Below the pieces are notes generated by a model, which was given only the letters and a program-made list of their open reading frames with translations, was not told where the DNA came from and searched no databases. Of a DNA stretch of 64,000 nt, positions 60,081 through 64,000 are shown in pieces (within the stretch, counting starts at the first letter, position 1; each line of letters opens with the position of its first letter). This DNA comes from Coix lacryma-jobi var. lacryma-jobi (Eukaryota; Streptophyta; Magnoliopsida; Poales; Poaceae). The DNA is taken from NCBI GenBank assembly GCA_009763385.1, contig CM019828.1, positions 20,178,822 to 20,242,821 of the forward strand. The letters are read 5' to 3'. A program made the translations under genes and the position numbers.

Positions 60081-60401
60081 GAGATTGTCGTTGGATGGAT
60101 GGGGTTTCTTTTGCCCTACCTCCTCGACATTCTCTTTTTATCACATTTTGTTGACGAATGTCTCAACCTTATGTTTGGTTGATTTCGTCTTCTACCGAGT
60201 CGCGTGACCTTCTTTTTTTTGGGGGGGGGGGGGAATTACGTCTACTTTAGTAATGTAGCGGTTACATTCGGCTGCCTCGTTAAAAAACCTCGCACCCCGA
60301 TGAAGGGCTTCCCCGGTGAGGAAAAAGAGCGCAGCCGACCTTTGGTTACAAAAATGGTGAAAGAGAAAGAGAAATTACACCAAAGTTGAAAAAGGGATAA
60401 A

Positions 60402-63400
60402 TCACGGGTAGAAACGGCGCAGATTGCTCGCGTTCCATGTGTGGGCTGATTCTTCGCCCTTGTCATTCATCAACCGGAATACACGTGGCGCTGCCATGCT
60501 TGCCACGACGAAAGGTCCTTGCCACTGCGATTGCAGCTTGCCTTGCTTGTCTGGCTGCCGAATGGTGACCAAGTCTCCAGGCTTGATGTCCTTTCGGACT
60601 ATCGTCTTGTCCCTGTGATGCTTCGTTTCGGCGTGGTACTTCTCGAGGTTTTCTGCAGCCTGCGATCTTATTTCTTTGATAGTGTCGAGCTCGAGTTGTC
60701 TTTTCTCTTCGGTGTTTGGAGCCATTTTAGTTCGAAAGGAACCCAGCTTTACCTCTTCCGGGGTGACTGCTTCCTCACCGTAAAGCAATCGGAACGGAGT
60801 GAAGCCGGTTGCTCTGGATCGTGAAATATTGTGTCCCCATACAGCTGTTGTTAGGGTGTTGGCCCACTTACCTTTCGGCGAATCATACAAGGTTTTTGAT
60901 ATTGCCGAAAAGATTAAACCATTCGCTCTCTCGACGGCCCCGTTTGCTTGCGGGTAGTTTACTGAGGCGAAATTAAGCTGGATGCTGAGCTCATCGCAGA
61001 AGCTCCTGAATTCGGCACAGTCAAACTGCTTCCCGTTGTCGCAGGTGATAGAGGAAGGAACGCCGAAACGGCAAACTATCCTCTGCCAGACGAACTTGGT
61101 TAAAGAGGTGGAAGTTATGCTTGCGAGGGCCTTTGCTTCCACCCACTTGGTGAAATACTCGAGGGCGACCGCTGCAAAACGCAGGTTGCCCGGAGCTGCT
61201 GGTAGCGGACCTACTATGTCGATGCCCCATCTCTGCAAGGGCCAAGTTGGCACTATCGGCGCGGTTTCATTTGCTGGAGCTTTCTGGTTTTTGGCGAACA
61301 TCTGGCAACCTTTGCAACATTTGACCAGCGCTCTGGCGTCTGACGCGGCGGACGGCCAGTAGAAGCCTTGCCTCATTGCTCTGTGTGCTATTTCGTGGGG
61401 CCCCCTGTGCGCTCCGCACATTCCGGCGTGCATTTCTTCGAGTAGCTGAATGCCTTCACGCTTGCTTATGCATTTCAGAAGAGGGGCTGTTATCCCATTT
61501 TTGAACAGTTGATCTCCGATGATCGACTAACCTTTCGCTCTACTGGCCATCCTTTCGGCATCCTTCCTGGACTCCGGCTCGTAGGTCCCGGCCAGATATG
61601 CAAATATCTGCGACCTCCAGTCGTCACTGACGATAGCGTGTACCGAACTTGGATGATCTTCCTCCTCTTTCACTGCCTTGGCTGAAAGGACTTGATAAAA
61701 CACGTCTGGTGGAAGTGGTAAATTTTGTGCTGCAGCTTTGGCCAGTTCGTCTGCCTCTGCGTTTTCGGCCCTTGGAATGTGACACAGGGTGAAACCAGTG
61801 AAATACTTCTCCATTCTTCTGATTGCTGTCAGATACTTGGCTAACTCTGGCTCTCTTGCTGTGAAATCCTTTTCGGCGTGACCAACAACGACTTGGGAAT
61901 CCGACTTGACTATGCACCTTCTCGCTCCGATTGCTCGGAGCTTTCGTAAACCTAGAAGCACGGCCTCGTATTCGGCAGTGTTGTTGGTTGTGAGGAACTG
62001 CAGCCTCGCGGCGAACCTGACCTTCGGTCCTCTTGGTGGCGTAAGGATCGCTGAGATTCCGGCTCCGGCCATTCCCCATGCGCCGTCACAATTCACTGTC
62101 CACACGGGCTCCTCAAATTCGAGCGTTGTGTCGAAAGCGGCAGGAGTCCAGTCTGCGATGAAATCCGCCAATGCCTGTGACTTGATTGCGGATCGGTGCT
62201 GGAAGTCGATCACGTATTCGTTCAGCTCCGCCGCCCACTTGCCGATTCGGCCGATAGCTTCGTTGTTGCGGAACAGGGCTTCCAATGGCTGAGCCGAAAG
62301 TACTATGATGTGATGAGACTGAAAGTAGTGCTTCAGTTTTCTAGAGGCCATTACTACTGTGTAAGCTATCTTCTCCAGCTCTGAGTAGTTCAGTTTTGCA
62401 CCCGAAAGGGCCTCGGAGACGAAATAGATTGGGAACTGCGTCATCCTGTTTTCATGCTCCTTCTCTTCCACCAGTACTGCGCTTACGGTGGTGTGCGATG
62501 CTGCGAGATACAGCAAGAGTGTCGCTTCCGGCGAAGGTTTGGATAGCGTGGTCAGTTTTGTCAAATACTCCTTTAGTTGCTGAAAGGCCTGCCGCTGCTC
62601 GTCCCCCCAATCGAAAGGGTCGGAGCTACGCAGAGTTCGGAAGAAAGGCAGTCCTTTTTCAGCGGACCTTGCGATAAATCTGTTCAAAGAAGCCAGCCTT
62701 CCTGTCAATTTTTGCACTTGCTTTCGGTTTGAGGGCGGTTGCATGTTGATGATTGCCGCTATCTTGTCGGGATTAGCTTCAATTCCTCTTGTCGATACCA
62801 GGCAACCGAGGAGCTTGCCTTTCTTGATGCCGAAAATGCACTTGTCAGGGTTTAGCTTTAAACCGCTCTTCCGGAGATTGCCGAAAGTCTCGAGCAAATC
62901 TGCCTGATGATCTTCCTGTCTATCGCTCTTGACCACTATATCGTCAACGTAAGCCAACAAGTTTTTCTTTTGCTTCTGGCTTTCGAACACTTTGTCAGTC
63001 ATTCGCGAGAAAGTAGGGCCTGCATTCCGCAGCCCTTCTGGCATTCGCCGGTAGCAGTATGTGCCTGTAGGGGTGATGAAACTGGTTTTCTCCTCATCGT
63101 TGGGATGAAGCCAAATCTGGTGATAGCCTGAAAAACAATCTAGCAAGCTTATTATTTCACAACCAGATGCAATGTCGACAAGCTTGTCGATACGAGGCAA
63201 AGGATACGGATCCTTCGGGCAGCATTTGTTGAGGTCGGTGAAATCGACGCACATTCGCCATTTTCCATTTTTCTTTGTCACCAAGACGACATTGGCCAGC
63301 CATTCGGGATACTGGACTGGCCGAATTACTCCAGCGTCGAGTAATCTTTGTACTTCGGCTTTCGCCGCGTCAGCCCTTTCGTTTGACATCTTTCTCAGTT

Positions 63401-64000
63401 TTTGCTTTCTGGGTTTAGCGCCGCTTGCAATGTTCAAACTGTGCTGGGCGAGATCCCTGCTAACACCTTGCAAGTCGCTTGCAGACCAAGCGAAAATGTC
63501 ATCGTTGTTCGCGAGGAAGGATGCCAAAGCGTTCCTTTCTTCCTCCGGCATGCTTGACCCAATGTGCACGGCTCTTTCGGGCCTGGAGGCCGCGAGCGGA
63601 ATTCTTGTCGTTTCTTCGGCTGCCCCAACCTTGCATTCCGACGGGCTGACGATAGCGTGCTCTTCGGTGGTTGCTTGCGATTCGTTTTTATTCGCCACCT
63701 CATTGATAAGGTTGTAGCCTGGGGTTGGCCTTCCCTCTATTCTTCTAGAGGCTTGCTGGTCTCCATGTACAGTGATGATGCCGAAAGGAGATGACATTTT
63801 CATGCACAGGTAGCTTTGCTTAATGACGATGTCAAACCTGTTGGTGAAGCCTCTGCCGAAAATGGCAGTGTATGGATAGTCCATGTTTACTATGTCGAAT
63901 GTCAGTGTTTCGGTGCGGACTCTTTCTCCTTCGGCGAAAGATACAGGGACTTGCTTTTTGCCGATAGCGTCAATTTTCCTTCCTCCGAACCCATACAGTG
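60402..64000 (-). pseudogene. Ty3/gypsy pol of element 3 (Tat lineage): protease end, RT, two RNase H, integrase
   Basis: The frame is open from the window edge to 61529, where a single TAG occurs, and continues in the same frame to 60402. In order: protease end with FGRGFTNRFD; reverse transcriptase with FSGYHQIWLHP and YVDD near 62945; a first RNase H-like region (SEALSGAKLNYSELEK); a second, archaeal-type RNase H (NCDGAWG, NNTAEYEAVL, ENAEADELAK), the dual arrangement that marks the Tat lineage. The integrase follows, with zinc-binding H-H-C-C, then GIDIVGPLP, TCDNGKQF and NGAVERANG. The TAG lies between RNase H and integrase. It is either a late nonsense mutation or a readthrough site. 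gag and the 5' LTR are outside the window. Confidence 0.9.

Overview
This 64 kb window is nuclear DNA of a grass. Host genes are split by short GT-AG introns. The space between them is filled with nested LTR retrotransposons, CACTA, hAT, Mutator-like, Stowaway and Tourist-type elements and LINE fragments. The GC-rich coding ends and the repeat families suggest a panicoid grass such as the sorghum/sugarcane group; that placement is inference. No tRNA, rRNA or CRISPR array was recognised.

Layout. 1-11466 is a nested block of three + oriented LTR elements. Two related elements carry a long gene on the strand opposite to the LTR promoter; a third, with no coding region seen, lies between them. 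11616-16690 holds the C-terminal exon of an unrecognised protein with a duplicated copy of part of that exon. 17345-20670 is a LINE fragment and fold-back elements. 21080-23566 (-) is an OXIDATIVE STRESS 3-like gene. 23911-29078 is mobile DNA, including a solo LTR inside a small transposon. 30221-33552 (-) is a complete six-exon RelA/SpoT homologue, the best supported host gene. 34731-42999 is mostly decayed repeats. 43000-45028 (-) is a broken trichome-birefringence-like gene with two miniature transposons in its coding sequence. 46808-47955 is a complete small CACTA element. 48604 to the right edge is a long-LTR Ty3/gypsy element invaded, just after its 5' LTR, by a Tat-type Ty3/gypsy element on the minus strand that runs off the window.

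How the parts fit. Most host genes here look independent. The most interesting system is the accessory gene carried antisense in the Tat-type elements. Three copies from two element families are present. Each has its own TATA-like box, reads opposite to the element and ends next to tandem-repeat arrays. All share a last phase-0 intron at the same place in the protein. The copy at 53988-57206 is open through four exons; the other two are decaying.
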